From Maea johnstoni (Eukaryota; Annelida; Polychaeta; Spionida; Magelonidae): a stretch of DNA of 64,000 nucleotides. A program made the position numbers and the translations under genes. Positions within the stretch are counted from its first letter, which is position 1. The number at the start of each line of letters is the position of its first letter. Positions 1 through 62,425 of this stretch are shown here, one piece after another. The DNA is taken from positions 23,808,187 to 23,872,186 of the forward strand of contig OZ012688.1 of NCBI GenBank assembly GCA_963942565.1, given 5' to 3'. The notes beneath the pieces are model-generated. The model saw only the letters and a program-made list of their open reading frames with translations. It had not been told where the DNA came from and searched no databases.

Positions 1-164
1 GAGTACACCTCTTCACTCAGAAAACTAAGTACTTATCATAAATCACTCATCCGCCACAGGGGGAAGATCTTAAGAGTAAGGAAATCTTTGGCCTCTGATA
101 ACTGATTGTGTAGTGCAAGGAGAACAGTTCTCAACTTTTTAAGGAAACATTTCAGGAAGGCTAT

Positions 165-260
165 TCAAGGTGATATCTAGGGTACCATATTAGCCCCTAC
201 CTGGTGAGCCCATAGCGAGAAGTTTTTGGCTAAACTGTTCCAGAAGTGACATTTGACGTA
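165..260 (-). repeat. Diverged second copy of the VIRMA exon 20 donor end
   Basis: Minus-strand sequence here matches the 3' part of exon 20 (661-804) and its donor: AACAGTTTAGCCAAAAACTT and CTATGGGCTCACCAG followed by GTAGGG, against AACAGTTTGGACAGAAGCTG and CTATGGGTTCACCAG followed by GTAAGG. Flanking intron bases (GGTACCAT) also match. The offset is about 466 bp. It looks like an old two-copy case of the splice-junction duplications. It could instead be a duplicated alternative exon, but its 5' half is not recognisable. Confidence 0.7.
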
Positions 261-660
261 TATTATTAAACCTCACGTGAAGATTCTTGATTCTGGTTGG
301 TCAAGGGCCATGGATTAATCGTCATGTTTTCCTCACTCCTTAGTGACAGGCTGTTGTCCTTAACAGCTTATGAAATAATTGAGTAATTCATAGCAACAGC
401 TATGAAATAGTTGACTAGTAACTGCTAGCCCGAAGAATACCCACTAAGACCCACACACCCAGTTTGCCGAGTGACCTACCGGTGAAACTAGTTCAACAAG
501 GCAGACGACGAGTATTTATCCAAAATCACTGGTGTTTGTAATGTTTCCCCCTTTTGTGTTTTGTATTTTGTTTGGTATAATAAAACAGATATGACATCCC
601 TGTGGGGTTTCCACCAATGTATAATGTAAGTTAATATCAAGGGTACCATGTTTTCCTTAC

Positions 661-21541
<20,881 letters not shown>

Positions 21542-21608
21542 ATTGTTTCTCGCGAGAGCAGTGCCCGGCGCCACGAGATCTCGCCATTCCAAATCACATG
21601 ACTTGAAA
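21542..21608. promoter_or_regulatory. Bidirectional promoter shared by VIRMA and GALNS
   Basis: Only 67 bp separate the two divergent start codons. The gap contains the perfect 10-base palindrome TCTCGCGAGA at 21548-21557, an element known to be enriched in TATA-less, often bidirectional, animal promoters. Both start codons sit in a YY1-type context: GALNS reads AAAATGGCGGC on the plus strand and VIRMA reads ATATGGCGGAC on the minus strand. No TATA box is visible. Both 5' UTRs must be very short or overlap the opposite gene. Confidence 0.8.
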
Positions 21609-50773
<29,165 letters not shown>

Positions 50774-53690
50774 GAGAGATGGTGAATCGACCACTGGCAA
50801 TGTAATCAAGCATAATTAAACCCAGTTCTGCAATATTGAAAATGGAAATATTTAGATTTCGGACATGCCTCCACAGTAAACGCCTAACACTGGCACTACC
50901 CTGACAAACACTAACAAAATCAAAAAATGGCAAGATCATAAATGTGAGTTAGTGTGTGTGTGTGTGTTTGTAATATACACAATGTCAGCGAGTGCTAAGT
51001 ATGACTAAATATTATATTTGACTCAAAAAATGGCAAAATCATAATCAATGTGTCAGGGAATTACCATAATTTGACAATGATTTACAGTACTTGCCTTAAA
51101 GCTATGGATTGGTACTGATACTCAATATGATACCAAACAGCATTTTGAATAGGAAAAAGTACAATATTGTTTAAGATTCATAATACTGATACAGCTTAAC
51201 GATATAGAATAGCTTCCCCAGACATCTACACTTGAAGGCAGTTTGCTATTTATTAGCAAAATATTTGAAGTTAACAGTGGAAAATCTAACATGATTAAGT
51301 CTCGGGGAGGCAGGAAGTATTGTGAAGAATAACATCAAGATATTGTATTATTAAGGATACATCAGAATTGTATCACATGATTTTTAAAGGTGCCAATCGC
51401 TTACTACTCTATATCCTTGTGCAAGCCTGAATGCCTACTTTGAATACTCACTGCACCTTGGTAGACGTTTCTAAGGCAGTTATTATTGTTCTGGTTGAAA
51501 ATATATGTATGTGATATTATCAGCTTAAAAATAAGTTTGCCTCCACATCCAGGGGCAATTAATTGGCAATTTAACATTTGATGCTTATATGACAATTTAA
51601 ATTGATTGTAGTGCACCCCTAAACCTGGCAGCCATATTAGTCCAAAGTAAGCCAGGGAGGGGCGCTTCCAGGACAGCTATATAAAGGGAGACTGGTGCTC
51701 TTCCTTTCACTGAAAGTGTAGCGGCAGAGGAGGCAACATTGGCTTGGTCTGTTGAGCTCTTGAGCCAGTGCTGCCTGCTCTGTGCTCTTCCTTTCATTGA
51801 AAGTGTAGTGGCAGAGGAGGCGACATTGGCTTGGTCTGGTGATCTCTTGAGCCAGTGCTGCCTGCTCTGTGCTCTTCCTTTCACTGAAAGTGTAGCGGCA
51901 GAGGAGGCAACATTGGCTTGGCCGGGTGAGCTCTTAAGCCATTGCTGCCTGCTCTGTGCTCTTACTGCACTTGACATGGGGCCTAGCAGCGCATCTCGCC
52001 TTTGAAATTCATTGGTTTTTATGTACAACACAGCAGCATTGTCCACTGCCACATTCAACAGCCATACCTTGCCATATGGTTACTGTTATAACTCAATATT
52101 CAACACTTAAAGTGCCTGCAGGAATCTAAGAAAATCCTTTTCGTGCCATATATTGTGAAATAAATGATCTGTTTAAAGCTGTTACGTGTATGGTCTAAGT
52201 TTCGAGGTCTGATCCACTACTAGTCCTTTCTGTTCTCACAAATCTGGGCTAGCAGGGTATATTACAACATTATTATCTATTAGAATGCCTCTTGTACAGG
52301 TTTTTTTTTCAGTGATCACTGGGATAGCTTATCTAATACTATTCTTTATTTGAAGTCATCTAACATTATTTTTTATTCTTTACAACTCTCCTTAAGAAGT
52401 TTTATGAACCAATTCTTTATTCCGTAGCTGTTTTCAAATGGTTTGTCAATACAAAGGGACCTCTAAGCATGAATGGATTAAAAATGACAAAATTGTTTGC
52501 ACTGTCTTATTAGTAACTTACTAGATCTAGTACCTGGTCTTGCTATAAAACTCACTACGCACCTGTTCAGAGACCACCTGCTTGTAATGACTGTGCGGAG
52601 TGTGTTATATTTAACTGATTAGAAAATGATCAGTCTCTAAAGATCCTATTTTTATGACATTTATGACATTGATGATCTTTCTTAGGTTTGACCTAGTTTC
52701 TTAATCATTCCTGGTTTCAATTTATTTTGTGTATTCTAATTTCTTAGTAATTCATATTCATGTGTCTGCGTTTTTCTATATACAGCATAACAGGCAATTG
52801 CATAGGTATGAATATATTCAATTTATGTGCTCTTAAAGTTTCCATTCAAAATGGTCAATGCTTGAATGAAGTGGGCTTATTTTACACCTGTAATGTATGA
52901 TATTTCTTGATCATGCAGCTTTGCATATATTATATTTCTATACCACAATCATTCAATTTTACTTGGGGTCTATTGCCTGAATGACTGGTACCTAGATATC
53001 TTAAGATATGGAAATAAATATTTTACTGAAATATTTTTACAGTCTGTTTTGTCTTATGTGTTCCCCAGTATATCACCAAGTTGCTCTCTCTCCCACTGTG
53101 CTTAATAAAATTGATGGATCCCCGTGTCCTAGTGGTGATGATACCTAGCTTTGCTAGCATGTGATAGCAAGATTGGGTCACTGCTAGACCCCATTACGTG
53201 GGTTGGCCTGGTTGCTATATAAATGTGTGGCATTGTGTAGGGCTGTCTATGGTGCTTCTGCAACTGAAAGACCCTTTAGAACTCTTCATAAAGAGAAGGG
53301 AATTTCTTCCCAGTACCAGGCTTCTTCTATTTCATTGTGATATGACCTTAACAGTTGAAAGGGAAATTAAAATTGAATTCCTTCTTTCCCGGAGATTAAG
53401 ATTGAGCTAGGAGTTTCAGAAGAGAGGAACATATAGTGGTCACCAGGAAGATTCAAATGACAAGAACAAGGACAATTTATCTTATCTCATTTTATTCATC
53501 TTAATCACATCACAACCAGCATAAAACAAAATCCAACAATATACCATGGGTTATGTATGGCTGCTAATTAGTATTTGTTCCAACACTGCAATGAAAATAA
53601 ATGTCACAATCATAAGCACAGTTCATAACAACTATAATATATACCCAGTTCATAATTCATGGAAGTATCGCTCTATTGTTTCTGTTTAAT
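50774..53690. other. GALNS 3' UTR and intergenic sequence
   Basis: After the GALNS stop there is no further supported coding exon. Two AATAAA hexamers in tail-like contexts lie near 52159 and 53027, but neither can be tied to GALNS. A TG microsatellite is at about 50953-50970. The 87-bp repeat at 51670-51970 is listed separately. Confidence 0.5.
51670..51970. repeat. Three 87-bp tandem units with an open minus-strand frame
   Basis: The unit GCTCTTCCTTTCACTGAAAG, GCGGCAGAGGAGG, CATTGGCTTGG, GAGCCAGTGCTGCCTGCTCT occurs three times; 87 is a multiple of three, so a minus-strand frame of 153 residues (51597-52058) stays open with a 29-residue repeat (AQSRQHWLKSSPDQANVASS). A TATA-like CTATATAAAGG lies at its left. 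A related fragment is at 57780-57830. Probably a repeat with a chance frame rather than a gene. Confidence 0.7.
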
Positions 53691-54430
53691 GGAGCTGACT
53701 GCGATGACCCTTGCCAGGACACCCTGTTAGGAGTGGTCACCTGTCTACGAAGACCACTTCAAATCTCTCCCTGGCAAGACTACCTTCAAGTTCGTCCCTG
53801 CTAAGGTCTCGCTCAAAATCTCTTCTACTAAGGCCACCATCAAGTCTCAAAATTAACCTGGTAAGACCAACTTCAGTTCTCTAAATTCTACCCGTGGTAT
53901 GACAACCAACATTTCTCAGAATTCTCCCTGGTAAGGCCAACATGAAATCCTGAAATTATCCCTAGTAAGACCACCATCAATTCTCAACATTCTACCCCTT
54001 ATGACCATCATCAATTATCAAAATTCCCCTTGGTAAGATCACTGTCTTTTTTTATGAATTCCCCCCTAGTGAGACCACCATAAGCTATTGGAAATTTCCC
54101 CTGGTATAACCATCATCAACTCTTGAAAGTTCCCCCAGTAATTAAGGCTACCATCAACTCTTCAAAGTTCCCCTGGTAAGGCTGACCATCAACTCTTGAA
54201 ATTCTCCCTGGTAAGACTACCATCAACTCTTGAAAGTTCCCCTGGTAAGGCTACCATCAACTCTTGAAAGTTCCCCTGGTAAGGCTACCATCAACTCTTG
54301 AAAGTTCCCCTGGTAAGGCTACCATCAACTCTTGAAAGTTCCCCTGGTAAGGCTACCATCAACTCTTGAAATTCTCCCTGGTAAGACTACCATCAATTCT
54401 CAAAGTACCTACTCTTCAAATTTCCCCCAG
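53690..54430. repeat. Degenerate-to-homogeneous 34-bp tandem array
   Basis: Unit CCCCTGGTAAGGCTACCATC AACTCTTGAAAGTT (34 bp). Copies at 54170-54400 are almost identical; those to the left drift in length and sequence. Each includes CCTGGTAAG, a good donor-like string, but no exon was identified on either side. Confidence 0.88.
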
Positions 54431-54444
54431 TAGTGCCACCAACC

Positions 54445-54520
54445 TTAACCCATTCATACCCGTATCAGCCAAAACTGCTACTAGTCAAGTAGATCTCCAG
54501 GTATGAAAGGGTTAAGATAT
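54445..54520. mobile_element. Tiny TTAA-flanked palindromic element
   Basis: TTAACCCATTCATACC and GGTATGAAAGGGTTAA form inverted ends around about 40 bp. Probably a miniature relative of TTAA-target elements. Confidence 0.55.
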
Positions 54521-55115
54521 ATTACCTGATACTAAAGGCCATAGAGTCTATAGAGACCATCTTAACAATGTTATCAGGTGGTGGTGATCGTAATCATCCA
54601 TAAGGCACTTCGACAAACTCGAAAAACACTTACAGCAAATTTTGCAAATGTAACAATCTTGCATCTTGCTAACATGCTATGGCACAAGTACTGTTTCAAT
54701 AAGAGTGGGGTCTTTAAGCCAGTATTTTAAAAATGCTTGTCGAATACAGCATTCACACAATTTCTGCCCGTACATATATACCCAGCTTCATCAAATACTT
54801 ATACCAACTACATTAAATAGCCTAGTGTGTCAAAAAGGTCAATTTACACTTCTGTCCTGTCTAAAAAGATGATTTGCTAGGGAAAAATAAGTTTATTAAT
54901 CCAAAAATTAAAAATTCTTCATAATATTTCTGCCTTTACAAAAAGGAGGCTTCTAGGAAACTGCATGCCTGTTCAAAGGCATGGTGGATGCATGGGTCCT
55001 GGCTAAGTCCCTGATTAAGAGGAAATGCATTTTTAATCACTGAAAACACTTCAGACAAGGAGGAGCCATCAATATCATCGACATCAAACACTTTCACTAT
55101 GTATACATATTACTA

Positions 55116-55432
55116 GAGCTGCACTCACGGAGGGAGTTCAACTCATGAGCTCACCACCCGTTTGACTCGTGAGCTCATGAGCTCACGGACGTTCCGAATT
55201 TCCAAAAGAATTCTTATTTCCCACCCCAGCTATTAAGAAATAAATATTTATTGGCGGAGATTTATTAACATTGCCATGTTCATTTAATTCTAAAATGTGC
55301 TGACGAGGTACAAAGGTCAGAATAACACTCAACACCGCTTGAATGTATACATTGGAGATTGTAAAGAAGACATGACAGCGATAAGCAGTTATGTATGATC
55401 ATAATTTGTGTTAGGTGTCCTGTGTTAAGTTT
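55116..55432. mobile_element. TA-flanked MITE family C (copy 3, right end missing)
   Basis: Begins TA then GAGCTGCACTCACGG and follows the family to about GGTGTCCTGTGTTAAG, then diverges. Between GALNS and OPLAH. Confidence 0.85.
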
Positions 55433-56477
55433 AGTTTGCCATTTAATATATGGACGGAAAATATGAAATAAGGCAAAACCATCACAAACAGATTAATATA
55501 ATAAGTGTGACACCAACTGTGTGGTACGTTTCCATACATTTGGCAACATTTAAAAGCTAAAAACTCATATCCAATTTTCAGGAAGTTTTTTTTACAGCAA
55601 AATGACCTAATGTACAGTATTAAGATATTCAAAAGAATCAATATGATGGGCACCCTGATGTTACAGATCACAACAGCAAATGAAATTATGTTTACATCAT
55701 AATCTGTAAAAAAATGAAACAGACCATAGCATTAGTATGAATACTAAAACCTGCATCCTAACAATATATGAATATAGCATGAAATCTCTTCCATATGACA
55801 AGTTGATAACAATTAAAGCAACAATCATGAGATATTTTACATACATAGTTCAAACATCACAACATTATATTGGTTATTGAAATATACACACCTTAACCAG
55901 AATCATAACTTTCCATACCACATGTGTATATCAAAATATACAGACTATATATAAAATGTACTCTGTATTCTTCACACAATCTTAATCATTACCCTAAACC
56001 TCCTAGCCCTTTTTTGATCTAAGTAAGCGTGCAATTAACTTTTGTACCAAGTCTTAGCATATTTTTAATAATACCTGTTTCAAATCCTGGTTGAGATATG
56101 TGAGAATTTGTTAGTGACCTGGAGTTAGGCAGTGGTTAACGCAGAGTACTCTGGTTTCCTCCACCCATTATACAACTGGCTCGTTGTGAACTAGCCCATA
56201 TATGGCAGAAAAAGTGACGACAAGCTAAATTTGAAATTCCAAATGTACCCGTTCTATGAGTCAGGTTGCTATGATATTAAAAAAAAACACTTTGGAATAA
56301 AGCATAAATTTGCTAAGCATTTGAAAGAGAATAATTGGTGTAGTTCTGATTGACATTCTCAATAAGTTATAGTCAGTTAGATATCAGTTCATTTCTGCTA
56401 GTGAGTAGGTTGCACACTACCTCTAAATGGCTAGATCATATCTAAGCTTGTACCATCTATAGAACCATCTTCTCTGA
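55433..56477. other. OPLAH 3' UTR and intergenic sequence
   Basis: AT-rich; a plus-oriented SINE body lies at about 56085-56225. No AATAAA in OPLAH orientation was found close to the stop. Confidence 0.5.
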
Positions 56478-59400
56478 TTAAGCCGACTCTTGAGCTAGCT
56501 TGTAGGCATGCACGCTGCCTCGCTCCTGGTAGAAATGGCTGGCCACTCGGTCCTGCCTGCGCTGGTGGCGCCCTCTAGTGGACTCCCCGTTCTCAGGATT
56601 CTCAGGAGCTCCGAATCCTCCACCTCCAGGCGTCATCAAACAAAACACGTCCTGCAAACCAAAACACAGGCACAACTTAATTACTCCAATGACTGATAGA
56701 GATAACTATTTTGGTTGTGACTTGAGGTTATGAATTATACTGAGTGTTAATCATTATGTGAATTAATATTGCTTATTTCCTTGAAATTTTGTTGAGACGT
56801 GGTTCTTTTTGATATGGGTTGGTACTTTTGCACTCTTACTTCATAGAATGTATGATTCTTTGTATACAGTCAATAAACATTCATTCATATGGGTGAAATG
56901 GCTTAGCAAATTTCTAAAGATTATATGCATATGGTATGGTATTAAGTATTAAGACTTATACACTCCTGATATTGTGTCATCCATGATAAGAACATATAGT
57001 TGATACTCACCCCGGCATCAACCTGTACCGAGGTCTTTGAGCCGAGGTTGACCACGCGACCGTCGGCATATTTCATCAGGTTCACTCCCTTGTGGCCTGG
57101 CTCACCTCCTGACATAATAAATACACAATAGAAATTACAGAGTTCTCTTTCATACAGATGGCAATCCAAATAAAATGGTAATAAATCTTATCTCAATATA
57201 TGTTATTATTAGTATTATATTTTGTATATGGTATACAAACTTCTAAGGCAGTGATAACAATGTTTTAATGGGAAAATTCATTTCATTATCATTTGACATT
57301 TTATTCAGAATTATGCTATACACTTGGTGTGAGAATTAAGATGAATTTTCTTCGTTGATGAAGTAATCTATCTGTTGATGTAGCAGGCCTGGCAACTTTG
57401 ACTTTATCTTGCTAACAAATGTCTCTTTCAGGAAATATTCAAAGAAAGGAAGTTCATCACAATTCATCTTTAAACTTCCAAATAAACATTTTTAGATTCA
57501 TGCTGCATTCCATTTTAGTTGTCAGGAAGTACCAAGGGTTAATTAAGAATAGTTCCCCAGAGGAGTTGTCTGGGACATGTTTTTACCTATTTATGCTTAA
57601 AAGTTATTCCTGATATTGTCTTTTGGATCAGTTATACCTATAGAAATAATTCTGTAATAAAGCATTAATTCACAGCATATTTGGTGGAGAGATTTTGTTG
57701 TTTTCATGAACACTTTTCATTCAAATTTTTCCCAAAATATGCTTTTGTCAGAGATACATCACCGACGCAGAGTGACAGTGATCTCTTGAGCTGATGTTGC
57801 CTGCTCTGTGGCTATGCTGCTAATGAGAGGTTAAACGCTGCATGCCTTGCCTTATATACCATTGCTAGGAGCACCTCACTTGTATCTTACTCCCAATTAA
57901 CCTGAATGCCCAATATGGAGGAACACTCTACAATTTGTAGATTCCAAGAATTTACAATACCAAGTCAGGCTCAAGCGTACTACATGCAGGGTAGCTGACT
58001 CACCATTGACGCCATAAGGCTGGTAGACCCTGCGCTCTGTGATGGTAGGACATGCAGGGTAGCTGATCGACTCACCATTGACGCCATATCAAAGGCTGGT
58101 AGACCCTGCGCTCTGTGAGTATAGTACATGCAGGGTAGCTGACTCACCATTGACGCCATATCAAAGGCTGGTAGACCCTGCGCTCTGTGAGTATAGTACA
58201 TGCAGGGTAGCTGACTCACCATTGACGCCATAAGGCTGGTAGACCCTGCGCTCTGTGAGTATAGTACATGCAGGGTAGCTGACTCACCATTGACGCCATA
58301 AGGCTGGTAGACCCTGTGCTCTGTGAGTATAGTACATGCAGGGTAGCTGACTCACCATTGACGCCATAAGGCTGGTAGACCCTGCGCTCTGTGAGTATAG
58401 CACATGCAGGGTAGCTGACTCACAATTGACGCCATAAGGCTGGTAGACCCTGCACTCTGTGAGTATAGTACATGCAGGGTAGCTGACTCACCATTGACGC
58501 CATAAGGCTGGTAGACCCTGTGCTCTGTGAGTATAGTACATGCAGGGTAGCTGACTCACCATTGACGCCATAAGGCTGGTAGACCCTGCGCTCTGTGAGT
58601 ATAGTACATGCAGGGTAGCTGACTCACCATTGACGCCATAAGGCTGGTAGACCCTGTGCTCTGTGAGTATAGTACATGCAGGGTAGCTGACTCACCATTG
58701 ACGCCATAAGGCTGGTAGACCCTGCGCTCTGTGAGTATAGTACATGCAGGGTAGCTGACTCACCATTGACGCCATAAGGCTGGTAGACCCTGTGCTCTGT
58801 GAGTATAGTACATGCAGGGTATAGCTGACTCACCATTGACGCCATAAGGCTGGTAGACCCTGCGCTCTGTGAGTATAGCACATGCAGGGTAGCTGACTCA
58901 CCATTGACGCCATAAGGCTGGTAGACCCTGCGCTCTGTGAGTATAGTACATGCAGGGTAGCTGACTCACCATTGACACCATACGGCTGGTAGACCCTGCG
59001 CTCTGTGAGTATAGTACATGCAGGGTAGCTGACTCACCATTGAAGCCATAAGGCTGGTAGACCCTGCGCTCTGTGAGTATAAGTACATGCAGGGTAGCTG
59101 ACTCACCATTGACGCCATAAGGCTGGTAGACCCTGCGCTCTGTGAGTTTAGTACATGCAGGGTAGCTGACTCACCATTGACGCCATAAGGCTGGTAGACC
59201 CTGCGCTCTGTGAGTATAGTACATGCAGGGTAGCTGACTCACCATTGACGCCATAAGGCTGGTAGACCCTGCGCTCTGTGAGTATAGTACATGCAGGGTA
59301 GCTGACTCACCATTGACGCCATAAGGCTGGTAGACCCTGCGCTCTGTGAGTATAGTACATGCAGGCTAGCTGACTCACCATTGACGCCATAAGGCTGGTA

Positions 59401-61958
59401 GACCCTGCGCTCTGTGAGTATAGTACATGCAGGGTAGCTGACTCACCATTGACACCATACGGCTGGTAGACCCTGCGCTCTGTGAGTATAGTACATGCAG
59501 GGTAGCTGACTCACCATTGACGCCATAAGGCTGGTAGACCCTGCGCTCTGTGAGTATAGTACATGCAGGGTAGCTGACTCACCATTGACGCCATAAGGCT
59601 GGTAGACCCTGCGCTCTGTGAGTATAGTACATGCAGGGTAGCTGACTCACCGTTGAAGCCATAAGGCTGGTAGACCCTGCGCTCTGTGAGTATAGTACAT
59701 GCAGGGTAGCTGACTCACCATTGACGCCATAAGGCTGGTAGACCCTGCGCTCTGTGAGTTATAGTACATGCAGGGTAGCTGACTCACCATTGACGCCATA
59801 AGGCTGGTAGACCCTGCGCTCTGTGAGTATAGTACATGCAGGGTAGCTGACTCACCATTGACGCCATAAGGCTGATAGACCCTGCGCTCTGTGAGTATAG
59901 TACATGCAGGGTAGCTGACTCACCATTGACGCCATAAGGCTGGTAGACCCTGCGCTCTGTGAGTATAAGTACATGCAGGGTAGCTGACTCACCATTGAGG
60001 CCATAAGGCTGGTAGACCCTGCGCTCTGTGAGTATAGTACATGCAGGGTAGCTGACTCACCATTGACGCCATAAGGCTGGTAGACCCTGCGCTCTGTGAG
60101 TATGCTGAGGAGCAGCTTCTTCCTGAAGAGCATCTCTCGTATGACGCCATCCCCGCCGTGGTACTTCCCCCGCCCCCCTGTGCCACTGTTCAGGCTAAAA
60201 CACTGCACAACCACTGGGTACCTGCAAAACAACAGGATATCACAGCGCAATCCATAATCAATTATTTCATGACATCATAGAACTATCAACAAATATATTA
60301 TTTCAAGACACCACAGTACATTCAACAAATCTGTTTTATTATGACATCACAGCACAAACAATAACTATATTATTTCATGACAACACCAGACAATCAATAA
60401 ATCTATCATTATTATTATATTATTATTATCATTATTATCATCATTATTATTATTACTTTTGTCATTATTATAATCATTATCATTATTACTATTATCATTA
60501 TTATTATTAATATTATTATTATTGTAATAATCATTATTATTATCATTATTATTATTACTATCATTACTATTATTATTAATATTATTATCATCATCATCAT
60601 CATCATCAACATCATCATCACCATTATAAATCATCCTCATCACCATCATCATTATCATTATCATCAGCATTGTTTTTTTTGCCAATGCAACTTGAAATTG
60701 TGCATGTTATAACCCTACCTCCTTTCTACTATCTCTGGGTCTGTTATCCTGGTGTTTGTCATGTGTGAATGTATGCCACTTCTTCCGTCCCAAGTTGGAC
60801 CCTGGAAAATGGAAATTTCTTTATATGTGAATGACCAACTATTCATAACTAGGGAAAGGCATGCATGCAGGCACTTATATTCCAGACCTGATAAGAGATC
60901 ATCCTATGCTATATAAGAGACAAGTTTTTAGGTTCCATCTTAGACAAAGAAGTACTATAAATTAATCCTCAAATTGGAGTAAATTTGACCAGATGAAAAT
61001 AGCTCGTACTGTTATCATTTTTTTATTCATTAACGTATGTTACAGAATAAGTTAATATTTTTTCAATAATTACATCCAATTTAACACTGCTGATTTTTAG
61101 CCAACTCATATATTTGACTAATTTTTGCCTGTAATCTTTGTACCCAACAGTGGCAAGACTACCATTGTCACCTTGTATTGTGGCAGCTAGGTAGCCTCTG
61201 TCAGCATGTGTATTGAGAAATAAGCGTAAGACTTACAGCTCCAGCCCCACCAGCAACTGTCTCATAGTAACCCACGTCTTCATCACCAAACGTGATGTTG
61301 TTCATACAACCCTGAAAATAAAGTCAACCAACATCATTTCACAAGTAGAAAACACACATCCTTGACTCTTCTGTTGCTGATGTTACTTTCGTCCAATGCA
61401 CAAAAAAGCAAAAAAATATGAAAATCATCTAAAACCTGTCATGTTGGTATTCATTGGAAAGTTCTCACTGACTACTTTCAGATGAGTACCCATTTGCCAT
61501 GGTTTCAGTCATTTCTCAGCTTTTTGTCATCATATCATGTTGACCGAATTAGCCACCAGCAGCATATATTAAGGGTTAAGCTACTTTTCCATATTCCATT
61601 TTGACTGTAAATGATATAAGATAACAGAAACATTACATATATCCTAAGGACAATGTTTGAATCCATTAAAGTTATGAAAAATGATATATAATAATTATAT
61701 ACCAATCTCTATCACAAATTCCACTATATGGTCATCATGGTCTTCATCACAGGGCTGCCTCAATGGCTGAGTGGTCTTGTGCATGACTGCAAACTTCATC
61801 ATACATACCTGAGATGCAGCACAGACTGAGAACGCCTTGAGAACAACATCCACGATTCTCTGCGAGGTGAGCACGTTGCCACCGACAACCGCTGCCGAGT
61901 CTGAGGGGTCCAGCAGGCTCCCTTTAGGAATAAGCGCCTTAATGGGGCCCAAGCAACC
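56478..61958 (-). CDS. OPLAH: 5-oxoprolinase (ATP-hydrolysing), C-terminal six exons; gene continues past the right edge
   Basis: OPLAH opens 5-oxo-L-proline to L-glutamate with ATP hydrolysis in the cytosolic gamma-glutamyl cycle. Exons in transcript order: 61809-61958, 61237-61311, 60719-60801, 60061-60221, 57011-57108, 56478-56651 (stop TAA at 56478-56480). Phases agree and give about 246 residues of the hydantoinase-B-type C-terminal domain. Anchors matching the human enzyme as I recall it: [10 protein letters not shown] and [97 protein letters not shown] and [14 protein letters not shown]. The next upstream exon appears to lie beyond 64000; copies of what may be its 3' end fill 62430-64000. 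The third exon from the end carries a 2-kb array on its donor side. Confidence 0.93.
57109..57974. other. OPLAH last-but-one intron region without genes
   Basis: AT-rich intron with a fragment related to the 87-bp repeat (about 57780-57830). No coding content recognised. Confidence 0.5.
57975..60110 (-). repeat. Splice-junction minisatellite: OPLAH exon donor, about 31 units of 68 bp
   Basis: In minus-strand order each unit is ATACTCACAGAGCGCAGGGT, CTACCAGCCTTATGGCGTCA, ATG, donor GTGAGTCAG and CTACCCTGCATGTACT. The rightmost unit is the true exon end (exon 60061-60221). Most units differ by at most one or two bases; a few have 4-7 extra bases (TATCAAAGG type) at the far end. Confidence 0.97.
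60061..60221 (-). CDS. OPLAH: OPLAH third-from-last exon, source of the 68-bp array
   Basis: This 161-base exon reads [20 protein letters not shown] through [12 protein letters not shown]. It ends in phase 1 at a GTGAGT donor, and its last bases plus that donor are repeated about 31 times toward the gene's 3' end. The next true exon (57011-57108) begins with GA, completing a glycine codon, which supports use of the exon-proximal donor or of any identical donor copy that keeps the phase. Confidence 0.88.
60405..60672. repeat. (ATT/ATC)n microsatellite
   Basis: Trinucleotide-rich ATT, ATC and TCA runs, about 268 bp, 47 bp from the donor of the OPLAH exon 60719-60801. Open Asn/Asp frames across it are artefacts. 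Confidence 0.95.
61365..61579 (-). mobile_element. TTAA-family MITE, family B, reverse copy in OPLAH intron
   Basis: Carries ACTTTCGTCC, GAAAGTTCTCACTGA, CATTTGCCATGG and the end GCCACCAGCAGCATATATTA then AGGGTTAA. The left end is eroded. Confidence 0.75.
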
Positions 61959-62425
61959 CTACAATACAAGCAAAACACACCTTTAACAGGGAATCACTGG
62001 AGGAAAAATGTTTTAATCAATATGAAAATTACATTGTTTAGGGATTTCTTGCTTTTATTTTCAATAGAATATTTGGACTTGACATGCTTAGAATCAGAGG
62101 AGTAAAACATTTATTTTAATCAATAAGAACAATTGTCTTATTTGTGATGAAAGTATAGAAATAAATAATTACTGAAAGCAAGCAGTCTATTAATCACTAA
62201 ATATTTATTTTAATTGTTTGGGCTTTTAATGTTTCATTTTTAGAAAAGTGTTGATTATATATATATATAGATAGAAGATTCCTGAAAAATAGATTATTAT
62301 TATCATTTTAAGTAAAGTATCAAAACCCCTTTGGAGGATAATTGCCTGAAGCAGTTGTCCATGGAAACCACTCTCCCTTGAACCTCAATTTTCTCATAGA
62401 GCTTGTTGCATGGAATGCAATGTTT
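61959..62425. other. OPLAH intron, no feature recognised
   Basis: AT-rich sequence between exon 61809-61958 and the 64-bp array. Confidence 0.5.

Noticed and set aside
57980-60250. CRISPR-like array of regularly spaced repeats (also 39063-45292 and 47441-48330)
   Set aside because: Units are directly contiguous with no unique spacers, lie at exon edges, and the DNA is eukaryotic.
60365-60685. Asn/Asp-rich 106-residue minus-strand frame
   Set aside because: Translation of an ATT/ATC microsatellite inside an OPLAH intron.
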